Origin: Nitrospirillum amazonense
GTDB taxonomy: Bacteria; Pseudomonadota; Alphaproteobacteria; Azospirillales; Azospirillaceae
Direction of reading: 5' to 3'
DNA length: 64,000 nt
Assembly (NCBI RefSeq): GCF_007828035.1
Contig: NZ_VITV01000002.1
Coordinates: 248,001-312,000 of the forward strand
The notes beneath the pieces are model-generated. The model saw only the letters and a list, made by a program, of their open reading frames with translations, was not told the DNA's origin and did not search any database. Position numbers and translations under genes: made by a program. This document shows positions 1 through 9,594 of this stretch, piece after piece (within the stretch, counting starts at the first letter, position 1; each line of letters begins with the position of its first letter).

Positions 1-792
1 AATAAGGAGGTGCTGGTCTGCGCCGGCTCGCTGATGATGGCCGAGGTGAAGCGCCATGGCGCCACCCTGCTGCCGGTGGACAGCGAGCACAGCGCCATCT
101 TCCAGGTCTTCGACTCCGAGCGGGTGGAGGGCGTGAGCCGCCTGATCCTGACCGCCTCGGGCGGCCCCTTCCGCAACAAGACGCGCGAGGACATGGCCCG
201 TGCCACGGTGAAGGAGGCGGTGGCCCACCCCACCTGGGACATGGGCGCCAAGATCTCGGTCGACAGCGCCACCATGATGAACAAGGGGCTGGAGGTCATC
301 GAGGCCCACCATCTGTTCGGCATGCCCGAGGATAAGATCGACGTGCTGGTCCACCCGCAGTCGGTGGTGCACAGCCTGGTGGAATATGTCGATGGTTCCG
401 TCCTGGCGCAGCTGGGCACGCCGGACATGCGCACGCCCATCGCCGTGGCCCTGGGCTGGCCGCGCCGCATCGCCACCCCGGGTGATCGCCTGGATCTGGT
501 GACCGCCGGCCATCTGGAGTTCTACGCGCCCGATCCGGAGAAGTTCCCGGCGCTGCGCCTGGCGCGCGAGGCCATGCGGGCCGGCGGCTGCGCCGCCTGT
601 GTCATGAACGCCGCCAATGAGGTGGCCGTGGCCGCTTTCCTGGATGGCCGCATCGGCTTCCTGGATATCGAGCGTATTGTCGAGCACGCGATGACGACGG
701 TGCCGCATTCCCGCCTTAATTCACTGGACGATGTGCGCGAAGTCGATACCGTTGCGCGGCGGGTTGCGGCTGAAGCGATTCAGGCGCGATAG
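1..792 (+). CDS. dxr: 1-deoxy-D-xylulose 5-phosphate reductoisomerase, 5' end outside window
   Basis: C-terminal 263 residues of DXR, the second enzyme of the MEP isoprenoid pathway, which turns DXP into MEP with NADPH and a divalent metal in the cytosol. The frame is open from base 1 and opens with NKEVLVCAG, the conserved start of the catalytic domain. Family signatures follow: [55 protein letters not shown] and [11 protein letters not shown]. The missing N-terminal NADPH-binding domain lies upstream. It is the first visible gene of a block running into rseP, bamA and the lipid A genes, an order common in alphaproteobacteria. The GTG at base 10 is internal, not a start. Identification is firm. 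Confidence 0.97.
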   Translation, partial: NKEVLVCAGSLMMAEVKRHGATLLPVDSEHSAIFQVFDSERVEGVSRLILTASGGPFRNKTREDMARATVKEAVAHPTWDMGAKISVDSATMMNKGLEVIEAHHLFGMPEDKIDVLVHPQSVVHSLVEYVDGSVLAQLGTPDMRTPIAVALGWPRRIATPGDRLDLVTAGHLEFYAPDPEKFPALRLAREAMRAGGCAACVMNAANEVAVAAFLDGRIGFLDIERIVEHAMTTVPHSRLNSLDDVREVDTVARRVAAEAIQAR

Positions 793-1001
793 GAAACGGG
801 GGTCCCGGCCGTTCAAGGATGACCGGGGCCTGCCGGCCAGGTTGCGAAGCCGCTGCCGGTGACGTTTTGTTCACCAACGCGGCGCACCATCGCGACCAGG
901 CAAACAGGCCCTCTTCTCATGCGTGTCCCAGTTTTTCGCGCCGTAAGGCGGGTTGAGGCGGGGAAGCCCTGAAGGAGGGGGTGTTATTGGAGTTTGGGAC
1001 G

Positions 1002-2144
1002 ATGCATCAGATCGTGAACTACGCCAGCACCTATGGGGGCACCTTCCTGGTGGTCTTGACCGTCCTCGTGTTCGTGCACGAGTTCGGCCATTACTACATC
1101 GCGCGCCGCAACGGCGTGCGGGTGGATGTGTTCTCCATCGGCTTCGGTCCGGAAATCTGGGGTTTCAACGACCGCGCCGGCACGCGCTGGAAGTTCAGCC
1201 TGATCCCGCTGGGCGGCTACGTGAAGATGTTCGGTGACGCCGATGCCGCCAGCCGGCCCGGCGCCGAGACCCGCTCCATGACGCCGGAAGAGCGCGCGGT
1301 ATCCTTCCACTACAAGCGGGTGGGCCAGCGCGCCGCCATCGTGGTGGCGGGCCCCATGGCCAATTTCCTGTTCGCCATCGTGGCCCTGTCGCTGCTGTTT
1401 ATGTTCTACGGCCAGCCCTACACGCCCGCCGTGCTGCAACAGGTGGAGCCCGACAGCGCCGCCGCGGTGGCCGGCCTGCAGGCGGGCGACCGCGTGCTGG
1501 AACTGGGCGGCCACAAGATCGAGCGGTTCGAGGATCTGCAGCAGATCATCGCCCTCAATCCGGATGTGACGCTGGATGTGAAGGTGCAGCGCGGCGACGC
1601 GCAGATGGATCTGCGCGTCACGCCGCGCGCCGTGGAATCGGAAGACCGCTTCGGCAACAAGAGCCGCATCGGCCGCCTGGGCGTCATCCGCGGGCAGGAC
1701 GAATACCACCGCCGCGACCCGCTGAACGCCGTGTGGGCGGCGTGCAAGGCGACCTGGGCCCTGATCACCGGCACGCTGGACGCCGTGGGTCAAATGATCG
1801 CGGGCAGCCATGGCACCGAGGATCTGGGCGGGCCGCTGCGCATCGTGCAGATGTCCGGGCAGATGGCGCAGTTGGGCTTGGTCCAGGTCATCTGGTTCAT
1901 GACCGTGCTGTCGGTGAACCTGGGCCTGATCAATCTCTTCCCCGTCCCCATGCTGGACGGCGGGCATCTTATGTACTATGGCCTGGAAGCTTTGCGGGGC
2001 CGTCCCCTGGGCGAGCGCGCTCAGGAATATGGTTTCCGGATCGGCCTGGCTTTGGTACTTAGTCTCATGATTTTCGCCACTTGGAACGATCTGATCCACT
2101 TTGGCGTGGGCAGCTTCGTTAAGTCTCTGATTTCCAAAGTTTGA
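1002..2144 (+). CDS. rseP: Site-2 zinc metalloprotease RseP/MmpA
   Basis: Inner-membrane intramembrane metalloprotease that cuts transmembrane segments, such as anti-sigma factors and signal-peptide remnants. The HExxH zinc site is HEFGH at residues 26-30 inside the first membrane segment. One PDZ domain follows in the middle (around GLQAGDRVLELGG), and the second catalytic motif is NLFPVPMLDGG near the C terminus. The 380 aa from ATG 1002 suits a one-PDZ alphaproteobacterial homologue. An in-frame GTG at 981 with a strong GGAGG just before it would add seven residues. I prefer the ATG because GGAG sits nine bases ahead of it and the N terminus then matches the family. The 209 bases after dxr may hold a promoter, but none is clear. 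Confidence 0.93.
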   Translation: MHQIVNYASTYGGTFLVVLTVLVFVHEFGHYYIARRNGVRVDVFSIGFGPEIWGFNDRAGTRWKFSLIPLGGYVKMFGDADAASRPGAETRSMTPEERAVSFHYKRVGQRAAIVVAGPMANFLFAIVALSLLFMFYGQPYTPAVLQQVEPDSAAAVAGLQAGDRVLELGGHKIERFEDLQQIIALNPDVTLDVKVQRGDAQMDLRVTPRAVESEDRFGNKSRIGRLGVIRGQDEYHRRDPLNAVWAACKATWALITGTLDAVGQMIAGSHGTEDLGGPLRIVQMSGQMAQLGLVQVIWFMTVLSVNLGLINLFPVPMLDGGHLMYYGLEALRGRPLGERAQEYGFRIGLALVLSLMIFATWNDLIHFGVGSFVKSLISKV

Positions 2145-2157
2145 CCGGGGGAAATAA

Positions 2158-4488
2158 TTGGGTTCGGTTTCGAGAGTAGCGGCGCTGTGCCTGGCTATCG
2201 CCGGCACCACCGCAACGTCAGCTGTCGCTCTTTCGTCCGGTGCCTGGGCTCAGGAGATCCTGTCCGGTGGCGTCATCAAGGACATCCGCGTCGAAGGCAC
2301 CCAGCGTATCGAGCAGGCCACGGTCCGCTCTTACCTGGTCGTGTCGCAGGGTGATGCCTTCAATCCGGACAAGATCGATGAATCGCTGAAGGCCCTGTTC
2401 GCCACCGGCTTGTTCGCCGACGTGACCCTGCGCCGCGACGGCGACACCCTGGTGGTGGCCGTGGTCGAGAACCCGATCATCAACCGCGTGGTCTTCGAAG
2501 GGAACAAGCGCGTCAAGACCGAGGACCTGCAGTCCGAAGTCCAGCTGCGCTCGCGCCTGGTGTTCACCCGGTCCCGCGTGCAGCAGGACGTGCAGCGCAT
2601 GCTGGACGTCTACCGCCGTAACGGCCGTTTCGCCGCGCGCATCGAACCCAAGATCGTCCAGCTGGAACAGAACCGCGTCGACCTCGTGTTCGAGATCGAC
2701 GAAGGCCCGCTGACCGGCGTGCAGCTGATCAGCTTCATCAACAACAACATCTATGACGACAGCGAACTGCGTGACGTCATGGTGACCAAGGAATCGCGTT
2801 GGTGGCGCTTCCTGTCCAGCGACGACACCTACGATCCCGATCGTCTGGCCTATGACAAGGAACAGATCCGCCGCTTCTACTTCCGCAACGGCTACCCCGA
2901 TTTCCGAGTGATGTCGTCGGTCGCGGAACTGACGCCGTCGCGCGACAAGTTCTTCATCACCATGGCTCTGGACGAGGGTAAGCGCTACAAGTTCGGCAAG
3001 ATCGAACTGACCAGCGCCATCAAGGACATCGATCTGGCCCCCCTGCGGGAGGTGATCGAGACCAAGGAAGGCGACTGGTTCAACGCCGACAAGATCGAAA
3101 GCACGATCAACAAGCTGCAGGACAAGCTGGGCGACCAGCAGTACGCGTTCGTGCAGGTGGATCCCAATGAGGAACGCCACGCCGACACGCAGACCGTCGA
3201 CCTGCACTTCGAGATCAACCCCAGCCCGCGCGTGTTCGTCGAGCGCATCGACATTAACGGCAACCTCATCACCCTGGACAAGGTGGTGCGGCGCGAGCTG
3301 CTGCTGGCCGAAGGCGACCCCTTCAACGCCTCCAAGGTCAAGCGCTCCGAGCAGCGCGTGAAGGATCTGGGCTTCTTCGACGAGGTCAAGATCAAGCCGA
3401 GCGAAGGCAGCACGCCCGACCAGGCGGTGCTGACCGTCGACCTCAGCGAGCAGTCCACCGGCGAAATCCAGGTGGGCCTGGGTTACTCCACCACCGAAGG
3501 CGCGCTGATCGATTTCTCGATCCGCCAGCGCAACTTCCTGGGTACGGGCCAAGACATCCGTTTCTCGACGATGTGGTCCTATTACTCCAAGGAATTCACC
3601 ATCTCCTACACCGATCCCTATTTCATGAACCGGGATCTGGCGATGGGCGTGGACCTGTTCCGCACGGACCGCAACGCCAACACGACGGAAGAGTCCTACA
3701 GCTACGACATGTCCAGTACGGGCTTCGACATCCGTGCCGGCTTCCCCATCTCCGACCGCTTGCGCGAACTGGTGACCTACACGCTGTCCCACACCCGGAT
3801 CAGCGACATCACCTATGAAACCACGCGCTTTGTGCAGGAGCAGGTGGGCGCGACGACCACCTCGTCCGTCCAGTCGGCCCTGACGTTCGATGCCCGTGAC
3901 AGCCGCCTGAAGCCGACCTCCGGCTACTATTTCACCGTCACCAACCAGGTGGCGGGCCTGGGTGGCAGCGTGCACTTCCTGCGCAACCGTCTGACCTCGG
4001 GCATCTACTTCCCGCTGTTCAGCAATGTCGTGCTGAAGGTCGAAGGTGAAATCGGCTACATCCTGGGCTTGGGCGGCGAATTCGTGCGCATTCAGGACCG
4101 CTTCTTCTTGGGTGGCGATACCCTGCGCGGCTTCCAGGTGGCCGGCGTCGGCCCCCGCGCCTTCAGCAGCAACGGCGGCAACGACGCCCTGGGCGGCAAG
4201 CGGCTGGTGCGCGGCACATCGGAAGTCACCTTCCCGCTGGGCCTGCCGGAGGAACTGGGCGTGGACTTCCACGTCTTCACCGATATCGGTGCCCTGGACC
4301 AGAGCGGTGAGTCGCCGTTGCCGGGTGACGATTTCCATGACGAGTTCGCGTTCCGCGCCTCCTCGGGCGTGGGCGTGTCGTGGAAGTCGCCGTTCGGCCC
4401 CATCCGCATCGACCTGGCCTATCCGTGGATGAAGAAGAGCTACGACCGCATTCAGCAGTTCCGCTTCAGCTTCGGTTCGCAGTTCTAA
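2158..4488 (+). CDS. bamA: Outer membrane protein assembly factor BamA
   Basis: Core of the BAM complex, inserting beta-barrel proteins into the outer membrane. The 776-aa product starts with a signal peptide ending near SSGAWA-QE, then five POTRA repeats over roughly residues 35-430, then an Omp85 16-strand barrel. The barrel contains the lid-loop type motif DRFFLGGDTLRGF and ends in the aromatic C-terminal signature FSFGSQF expected of an outer-membrane barrel. The start is TTG with a GGGGGA ribosome site five bases upstream; no ATG precedes the signal peptide. It sits 13 bases after rseP and 20 before skp, so is probably co-transcribed with both. Skp delivers BamA's substrates, which fits the order. 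Confidence 0.96.
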   Translation: MGSVSRVAALCLAIAGTTATSAVALSSGAWAQEILSGGVIKDIRVEGTQRIEQATVRSYLVVSQGDAFNPDKIDESLKALFATGLFADVTLRRDGDTLVVAVVENPIINRVVFEGNKRVKTEDLQSEVQLRSRLVFTRSRVQQDVQRMLDVYRRNGRFAARIEPKIVQLEQNRVDLVFEIDEGPLTGVQLISFINNNIYDDSELRDVMVTKESRWWRFLSSDDTYDPDRLAYDKEQIRRFYFRNGYPDFRVMSSVAELTPSRDKFFITMALDEGKRYKFGKIELTSAIKDIDLAPLREVIETKEGDWFNADKIESTINKLQDKLGDQQYAFVQVDPNEERHADTQTVDLHFEINPSPRVFVERIDINGNLITLDKVVRRELLLAEGDPFNASKVKRSEQRVKDLGFFDEVKIKPSEGSTPDQAVLTVDLSEQSTGEIQVGLGYSTTEGALIDFSIRQRNFLGTGQDIRFSTMWSYYSKEFTISYTDPYFMNRDLAMGVDLFRTDRNANTTEESYSYDMSSTGFDIRAGFPISDRLRELVTYTLSHTRISDITYETTRFVQEQVGATTTSSVQSALTFDARDSRLKPTSGYYFTVTNQVAGLGGSVHFLRNRLTSGIYFPLFSNVVLKVEGEIGYILGLGGEFVRIQDRFFLGGDTLRGFQVAGVGPRAFSSNGGNDALGGKRLVRGTSEVTFPLGLPEELGVDFHVFTDIGALDQSGESPLPGDDFHDEFAFRASSGVGVSWKSPFGPIRIDLAYPWMKKSYDRIQQFRFSFGSQF

Positions 4489-4508
4489 GAACGAAGGGAC
4501 GGGACAAG

Positions 4509-5153
4509 ATGGCGTTCGCACGCCGCACCACACCCCCGGCCGTTTGCCTTTCCCATGCGAGGGCCGCCTTGGCGGCCCTCGTTCTTGGTTTTGGGGGCTT
4601 GGCGCCCTTGGAGGCCGCCTTGGCGGCAGCCCCGGCCAAGGCGGCGGCCAAGCCCGTGGCTAGCGACAGCCAGCAGAAGCCGGTGACGAACATCGCCGTG
4701 GTCGACGTGCAGTTCCTGCTGGAAAAGTGCTCCGCCATGCAGAGTATGAAGCGACAGGACAGCGAGCAGACGCAGAAGTTCCAGGCGGAGCAGTCGCAGC
4801 AGGAACAGTTCCTGCGGCAGGCGGAAAAGGAACTGGCCAGCCAGCGGACCAAGCTGGGGCAGGAGGACTTCGACGCCAAGCGCAAGGATTTCGAACAGCA
4901 GGTGGCAGAGGTGCAGCGGCGCCTGCAGGAACGCAAGCGCCAGTTGGACAACGCCTTCGCCGCCGCCAGCGCCCAACTGCGCGACAACATGGTGCGCGTG
5001 GTGGGCGAGGTGGCGCGCGAGAACGGCTTCACGCTGGTCATTCCGCGCTCCAACATCATCTACATGGCGGACGACGCGCTGGACATCACCAACACCGTGT
5101 TGTCACGTTTGAACGCCACGTTGCCGCAGATCACGGTCAACGTTCCGAACTGA
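4509..5153 (+). CDS. skp: Periplasmic chaperone Skp/OmpH family
   Basis: A 214-aa OmpH-family chaperone that holds unfolded outer-membrane proteins in the periplasm. The N terminus has a hydrophobic Ala/Leu-rich signal segment ([19 protein letters not shown]), followed by an Ala/Lys-rich linker. The Skp core starts at [19 protein letters not shown] long charged, Gln/Glu-rich coiled coil follows at about residues 80-160, then a C-terminal strand region ending [13 protein letters not shown] 4509 has GAAGGGACGGG just upstream and lies 20 bases after bamA. The frame stays open further upstream inside bamA, but that extension lacks a sensible N terminus. It is longer than E. coli Skp because of the linker. 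Confidence 0.9.
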   Translation: MAFARRTTPPAVCLSHARAALAALVLGFGGLAPLEAALAAAPAKAAAKPVASDSQQKPVTNIAVVDVQFLLEKCSAMQSMKRQDSEQTQKFQAEQSQQEQFLRQAEKELASQRTKLGQEDFDAKRKDFEQQVAEVQRRLQERKRQLDNAFAAASAQLRDNMVRVVGEVARENGFTLVIPRSNIIYMADDALDITNTVLSRLNATLPQITVNVPN

Positions 5154-5226
5154 CCGGCACCCGGGCGCCCTCTCGACGGGATGGCGCGTCCGGGCGCGGT
5201 CGCTGCCGTTGAAAGGTGCCGTTCCC

Positions 5227-6267
5227 ATGGCCGATCCCCGTTTCTTCAACCGGGCCGGGCCCTATACCCTTGCCGAGCTGGCGCGGCGCTCCGGCGCCGA
5301 GGTGGCGCCGGGCAGCGACCCGGACCTGATGCTGAATGACGTCGCCGCGTTGGATACCGCGGAGCCGGGCCAGCTGAGCTTCCTGGACAACAAGAAATAC
5401 GTGGCCGCCTTCAGCGCCACGCGGGCGGGCGCGGTGGTGGTGCATCCGGCGCTCGCGCCCAAGGCGCCGGCGGGCGTGGCGCTGCTGTTGTCGCGCAACC
5501 CTTACAAGGCCTACGCCTTGTGCGCCCAGGCCTTCTATCCGGCGACCGCCCCGTCAGGGACGATCAGCGTCGGCGCCCATGTCGATCCCAGCGCCGAGGT
5601 GGGTGAGGGGACGGACATCGCGGCGGGCGCGGTGGTGGAGGCGGGGGCCGTCATCGGCGCCCGCTGCCGCATTGGCCCCAACGCCACCATCGGCGTGAAC
5701 GTGCGGCTGGGGGACGACACCGTCATCGGCGCCAATGCCTCGCTGACCCACTGCATCCTGGGGTCTCGGGTCACGATATATCCCGGCGCCCGCATCGGCC
5801 AGGACGGCTTCGGCTTCGCCATGGACCTGGCCGGCCACGTGCGCGTGCCCCAGATGGGCCGGGTGCTGATCGAGGATGACGTGGAAATCGGTGCCAACGC
5901 CACGGTGGACCGGGGGGCCGGGCCCGACACGGTCATTGGACGGGGCTGTATGATTGATAATTTGGTGCAAATCGGGCACAACGTGCACCTCGGTGCCGGC
6001 TGCGTCATCGTGGCCCAGGCGGGGATATCGGGCAGCACCAAGCTGGATCATCATGTCGTGCTGGCGGCACAGGCCGGCGTGACGGGGCATTTGAAGATCG
6101 GCGCCGGCGCGCAGATCGCGGCACAAAGCGGTGTCATGCGGGACGTGGGGCCGGGGGAAAAGGTCGGCGGTTCGCCGGCCGTGCCCATGCGGCAATGGTT
6201 GCGCCAGGTAGCGGCGCTGGGCCGCCTGGTGCGGGGTAGGAATGAAGGTGATGGACGTGACGACTGA
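5227..6267 (+). CDS. lpxD: UDP-3-O-(3-hydroxyacyl)glucosamine N-acyltransferase
   Basis: Third step of lipid A synthesis: adds the N-linked hydroxyacyl chain from acyl-ACP to UDP-3-O-acylglucosamine. The 346-aa product has the LpxD N-terminal domain ([13 protein letters not shown] region), then a left-handed beta-helix of hexapeptide repeats from about residue 115 to 310. The catalytic histidine lies in [14 protein letters not shown] short charged C-terminal helix ends the protein. ATG 5227 is preceded by GAAAGG; an upstream TTG at 5209 would add six residues and is less likely. The end overlaps the fabZ start, implying translational coupling, and lpxA, lpxI and lpxB follow in the same run. 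Confidence 0.96.
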   Translation: MADPRFFNRAGPYTLAELARRSGAEVAPGSDPDLMLNDVAALDTAEPGQLSFLDNKKYVAAFSATRAGAVVVHPALAPKAPAGVALLLSRNPYKAYALCAQAFYPATAPSGTISVGAHVDPSAEVGEGTDIAAGAVVEAGAVIGARCRIGPNATIGVNVRLGDDTVIGANASLTHCILGSRVTIYPGARIGQDGFGFAMDLAGHVRVPQMGRVLIEDDVEIGANATVDRGAGPDTVIGRGCMIDNLVQIGHNVHLGAGCVIVAQAGISGSTKLDHHVVLAAQAGVTGHLKIGAGAQIAAQSGVMRDVGPGEKVGGSPAVPMRQWLRQVAALGRLVRGRNEGDGRDD

Positions 6268-6733
6268 AGAGCAGAAGGTTCCTGGCAAGGTACCCGATTT
6301 GGACATCCTGCGGATCATGCAGATGATCCCGCACCGCTATCCTATGCTGTTGATCGACAAGATCGTCGACATCATCACGGGTGAGAGCTGCACGGGCATC
6401 AAGAACGTCACGATCAACGAGCCGTTCTTCACCGGCCACTTCCCGCAGAAGCCCGTCATGCCGGGCGTCATGATCGTGGAGGCCATGGCCCAGACCTCGG
6501 CCGTGCTGGTCATGCACACGCTGGGTGAGTCGGCGGAAGGCAAGCTGGTCTACTTCATGTCCATCGAAGAGGCAAAGTTCCGCCGCCCGGTGGTGCCGGG
6601 CGACCGCGTCGAGATCAAGGTCCAGAAGATCCAGAACCGCCGCAACGTGTGGAAGTTCAAGGGTGAGGCCTGGGTGGATGGCCAGCTGTGCGCCGAGGCC
6701 ACCTACGCCGCCATGATCGTGATGGACAGCTAG
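6251..6733 (+). CDS. fabZ: 3-hydroxyacyl-[ACP] dehydratase FabZ
   Basis: Hot-dog-fold dehydratase of fatty acid elongation, turning (3R)-hydroxyacyl-ACP into trans-2-enoyl-ACP. It competes with LpxA/LpxD for hydroxyacyl-ACP, which explains its place among lpx genes. Visible signatures are [13 protein letters not shown], the catalytic His in [12 protein letters not shown] and the catalytic Glu in MIVEAMAQ. The product is 160 aa from ATG 6251. AGGA at 6238-6241 is well spaced for this start, whereas ATG 6242 (three residues longer) would have the ribosome site almost touching it. Either start overlaps the end of lpxD. Confidence 0.96.
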   Translation: MDVTTEEQKVPGKVPDLDILRIMQMIPHRYPMLLIDKIVDIITGESCTGIKNVTINEPFFTGHFPQKPVMPGVMIVEAMAQTSAVLVMHTLGESAEGKLVYFMSIEEAKFRRPVVPGDRVEIKVQKIQNRRNVWKFKGEAWVDGQLCAEATYAAMIVMDS

Positions 6734-6745
6734 GCCTTATCCGTG

Positions 6746-7534
6746 ATGAGCGAGACCGTGATCCACCCGACCGCCGTGGTCGATGCCGGCGCCCAGATCG
6801 GCGCCGGGGTCAAGATCGGCCCCTACTGCGTGGTCGGTGCCCACGTCACGCTGGGGGACGGCGTCGATCTGAAAAGCCATGTGGTGGTGGAAGGCCGCAC
6901 CCAAGTGGGCGCCGGCACCGTCATGTATCCCTTCGCCTCCATCGGTCACGCCCCCCAGGACCTGAAGTTCAAGGGGGAGCCGGCGGAGCTGATCATCGGC
7001 CGCAACAACCGGATCCGTGAGCATGTGACCATGCACATCGGCACCGAAGGCGGCGGCATGGTCACCCGCGTGGGCGATGGCTGCCTGTTCATGGCCTCGT
7101 CCCACGTGGCGCACGACTGCATCGTGGGCGACAACGTCATCCTGGCCAACAACGCCACCCTGGGCGGCCATGTCGAGGTGGGGGACAACGCCATCCTGGG
7201 GGGGCTCTCGGCCGTGCACCAGTGGGTGCGCATCGGCGCCCACGCTATGATCGGCGGCATGTCGGGCGTGGAAAGCGACGTCATTCCCTATGGCTTGGTG
7301 AAGGGCGATCGCGCCTTCCTGGCGGGGCTGAACCTGGTGGGGCTGACCCGCCGCGGCTTCACCCGCGAGGATGTTAACGCCCTGCGTACCGCCTTTGATG
7401 GCATCTTCGGCCATGAAGGCACGCTGGCCGACCGCATGGCGGCGGTGGAAAGCGCGCACCCCACGCCCGTGGTCGGGGAAGTGCTGGCCTTTATCCGCGG
7501 CCGTGGCGGCCGCGCCCTGTGCCAGCCGCGCTGA
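6746..7534 (+). CDS. lpxA: UDP-N-acetylglucosamine O-acyltransferase
   Basis: First enzyme of lipid A synthesis, transferring a hydroxyacyl chain from ACP to the 3-OH of UDP-GlcNAc. The 262-aa protein opens with a left-handed beta-helix ([16 protein letters not shown] repeats). The catalytic His is in [12 protein letters not shown] and the downstream signature [13 protein letters not shown] is present. A C-terminal helical domain follows. ATG 6746 is 12 bases after fabZ; an overlapping GTG at 6743 would add one residue. The stop shares one base with the lpxI start, so the two are translationally coupled. Confidence 0.96.
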   Translation: MSETVIHPTAVVDAGAQIGAGVKIGPYCVVGAHVTLGDGVDLKSHVVVEGRTQVGAGTVMYPFASIGHAPQDLKFKGEPAELIIGRNNRIREHVTMHIGTEGGGMVTRVGDGCLFMASSHVAHDCIVGDNVILANNATLGGHVEVGDNAILGGLSAVHQWVRIGAHAMIGGMSGVESDVIPYGLVKGDRAFLAGLNLVGLTRRGFTREDVNALRTAFDGIFGHEGTLADRMAAVESAHPTPVVGEVLAFIRGRGGRALCQPR

Positions 7535-8364
7535 TGCCGGACACCCCCGTAAAACTGGGGATCCTGGCGGGGGGCGGCGACCTGCCCAGCCGGCTGGTCG
7601 ACACCTGCCGCGCCCTGGGGCGCCCGGTTTTCGTCGTGGCCCTCGACGGCCAAGGCGCCACCGTGCCCCCTGACGTGCCCCAGGCGACCTTCCGCATCGG
7701 CGCCGCCGGCGCCATCCTGGACCGGCTGCGCGCCGAAGGCGTGGGGGAGATCGTGCTGGCCGGCCGCGTGCGCCGGCCCAGCCTGGCCGAAATGCGGCCG
7801 GACTGGTTCGCCGCCAAGTTCTTCGCCCGCATCGGCGCCAAGGCGTTAGGCGATGACGGCATCCTGCGCGCCCTGGTGGCGACGCTGGAGGAGGAGGGGT
7901 TCGCCGTCGTGGCCGTGCAAACCCTGGTGCAGGGGCTGCTGAGCCCCGCCGGCCCCATGGGCGCCCTGGCGCCTGACGCCGCTGCCGAGGCCGACATCCA
8001 CCACGGCGTGGCCGTGGCCCGCACCCTGGGCCTGCTGGACGTGGGCCAGGCGGTGGTGGTGCAGCAGGGCTTGGTGCTGGGGGTTGAGGCCATCGAGGGC
8101 ACCGACGCCCTGATCGAACGCTGCGGCGGGCTGCGCCGCGAGGGGCCTGGCCCCATCCTGATCAAAATGCGCAAACCCCAGCAGGACATCCGCCTGGATC
8201 TGCCCACCATCGGCGTTACAACGGTGCAGAAGGCGGCGGCCCATGGCTTCCGCGGCATCGCGGTGGAGGCTGGCGGCACCCTGACCTTGGGCACTGAACA
8301 GGTGGCCCAGGCGGCGGATGCCGCCGGCCTGTTTGTCACCGGTATCGTTACGGAGGCGGTATGA
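7534..8364 (+). CDS. lpxI: UDP-2,3-diacylglucosamine pyrophosphatase LpxI
   Basis: Hydrolyses UDP-2,3-diacylglucosamine to lipid X, the alphaproteobacterial replacement for LpxH. The 276-aa product has the LpxI start KLGILAGGGDLPSRLVD, the middle motifs GEIVLAGRVRRPSL and ALGDDGILRALV, and a C-terminal domain with GPILIKMRKPQQDIRLDLP. ATG 7534 overlaps the lpxA stop by one base (TGATG); an earlier GTG at 7519 inside lpxA is unlikely. The stop overlaps the lpxB ATG as ATGA. The position between lpxA and lpxB supports the function. Confidence 0.94.
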   Translation: MPDTPVKLGILAGGGDLPSRLVDTCRALGRPVFVVALDGQGATVPPDVPQATFRIGAAGAILDRLRAEGVGEIVLAGRVRRPSLAEMRPDWFAAKFFARIGAKALGDDGILRALVATLEEEGFAVVAVQTLVQGLLSPAGPMGALAPDAAAEADIHHGVAVARTLGLLDVGQAVVVQQGLVLGVEAIEGTDALIERCGGLRREGPGPILIKMRKPQQDIRLDLPTIGVTTVQKAAAHGFRGIAVEAGGTLTLGTEQVAQAADAAGLFVTGIVTEAV

Positions 8365-9554
8365 ACGAGGATGTGCCTTTGGTCTTCCTCGTCGCGGGGG
8401 AACCGTCGGGCGACGTGCTGGGCGGCCGGCTCATGCTGGCCCTGAAGCAGGAAACATTTGGCGCCATCCGCTTCGCCGGCATCGGCGGGGAGCGCATGAA
8501 GGCGCAAGGCCTGAAAAGCCTGTTCCCTATGGAGGAATTGGCCCTGTTCGGCCTGGCGGAACTGCTGCCCAAGCTGCCCAGCCTGCTGCGGCGTATGAAG
8601 CAGACGGAACAGGCCATCCTGGACATGAAGCCGGCGGCGGTGGTGACCATCGACGCGCCGGACTTCTGCTTCCGCGTGGCGCGCCGGGTCAAGAAGGCCA
8701 ACCCGGACATTCCCCTGATCCATTACGTGGCGCCCACCGTCTGGGCCTGGCGTCCGGGGCGCGCCGCCAAGATCGCCAAGTTTCTGGACCATCTGCTGGC
8801 GCTGCTGCCGTTCGAACCCCCCTATTTCGAGAAGGCTGGCCTGGACTGCAGCTTCGTGGGCCACCCCATCGTGGAGAGCGGCGCCGACGCCGGCGACGCC
8901 GACCGCTTTCGCGCCAAGCACGACCTGGAATCCGACACCCGGATCGTCACCATCCTCCCGGGCAGCCGCCGCAGCGAGGTGACCAAGCTGCTGCCTGATT
9001 TCAAGGGCGCGCTGGATATCCTGGCGCCGCGCCTGCCGCGCGTGGTGGCGGCCGTGCCCACGGTGCCGGCCACCAGGGCCCTGGTGGAGGAGGCGGTGAA
9101 AAGCTGGCCGCTGCCCGCCGTGGTGGTGGAGGGCGACCAGGACAAGTACGACGCCTTCGCCGCCAGCGAGGCCGCCCTGGCCGCGTCCGGCACGGTGGCG
9201 CTGGAACTGGCGCTGGCCCGGCTGCCCGCCGTCATCGCCTATCGCATCCACCCGCTGACCTATCGGCTTTATCGCGGCCTGATCAAGGTGCGCTTCGTCA
9301 ACTTGGTCAACATCATGCTGAACCGCATGCTGGTGCCGGAGTTGCTGCAGGAGGAATGCCGGCCGTCGCGCCTGGCGGAGACCTTGGGCCGCCTGCTGGA
9401 CGATCCCGCCGCCCGCCAGGAACAGATCGAGGGCGTGGCCGAAGTGGCTGCCTGGCTGGGCCAAGGTGATACGCCGCCCAGCCGCCGCGCGGCTGAGGTT
9501 GTCATGCGGGTGATCCACACCCGCGCGCGCGAGGCGGAGCAGACAGGGCTCTGA
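8361..9554 (+). CDS. lpxB: Lipid-A-disaccharide synthase
   Basis: GT19 glycosyltransferase joining lipid X and UDP-2,3-diacylglucosamine to form the lipid A disaccharide at the inner face of the membrane. The 397-aa product shows the N-terminal VAGEPSGDVLGG motif, FAGIGGERM, HYVAPTVWAWRPGR, ILPGSRRSEV and the C-terminal SGTVALELAL nucleotide-sugar site. The ATG overlaps the lpxI stop by four bases. It is the last gene of the plus-strand envelope operon; a hairpin lies 14 bases downstream. Confidence 0.96.
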   Translation: MNEDVPLVFLVAGEPSGDVLGGRLMLALKQETFGAIRFAGIGGERMKAQGLKSLFPMEELALFGLAELLPKLPSLLRRMKQTEQAILDMKPAAVVTIDAPDFCFRVARRVKKANPDIPLIHYVAPTVWAWRPGRAAKIAKFLDHLLALLPFEPPYFEKAGLDCSFVGHPIVESGADAGDADRFRAKHDLESDTRIVTILPGSRRSEVTKLLPDFKGALDILAPRLPRVVAAVPTVPATRALVEEAVKSWPLPAVVVEGDQDKYDAFAASEAALAASGTVALELALARLPAVIAYRIHPLTYRLYRGLIKVRFVNLVNIMLNRMLVPELLQEECRPSRLAETLGRLLDDPAARQEQIEGVAEVAAWLGQGDTPPSRRAAEVVMRVIHTRAREAEQTGL

Positions 9555-9567
9555 CGCACCATCGCCA

Positions 9568-9586
9568 GCATGAGCCAAGCTCATGC
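9568..9586. terminator. Hairpin between convergent lpxB and EamA genes
   Basis: Perfect 8-bp inverted repeat GCATGAGC / GCTCATGC with a 3-base loop in the 40-base gap between two converging genes. There is no T-run on either side, so it is either a weak bidirectional terminator or a barrier needing Rho. Confidence 0.4.
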
Positions 9587-9594
9587 CAGTATGC

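Noticed and set aside
984-2210. Long minus-strand open frames across rseP (also bamA, trpE, pdh and ntr genes)
   Set aside because: They are complements of well-identified genes, rich in His/Gln/Arg/Gly as GC-rich antisense frames are, with no domain similarity and no ribosome sites.
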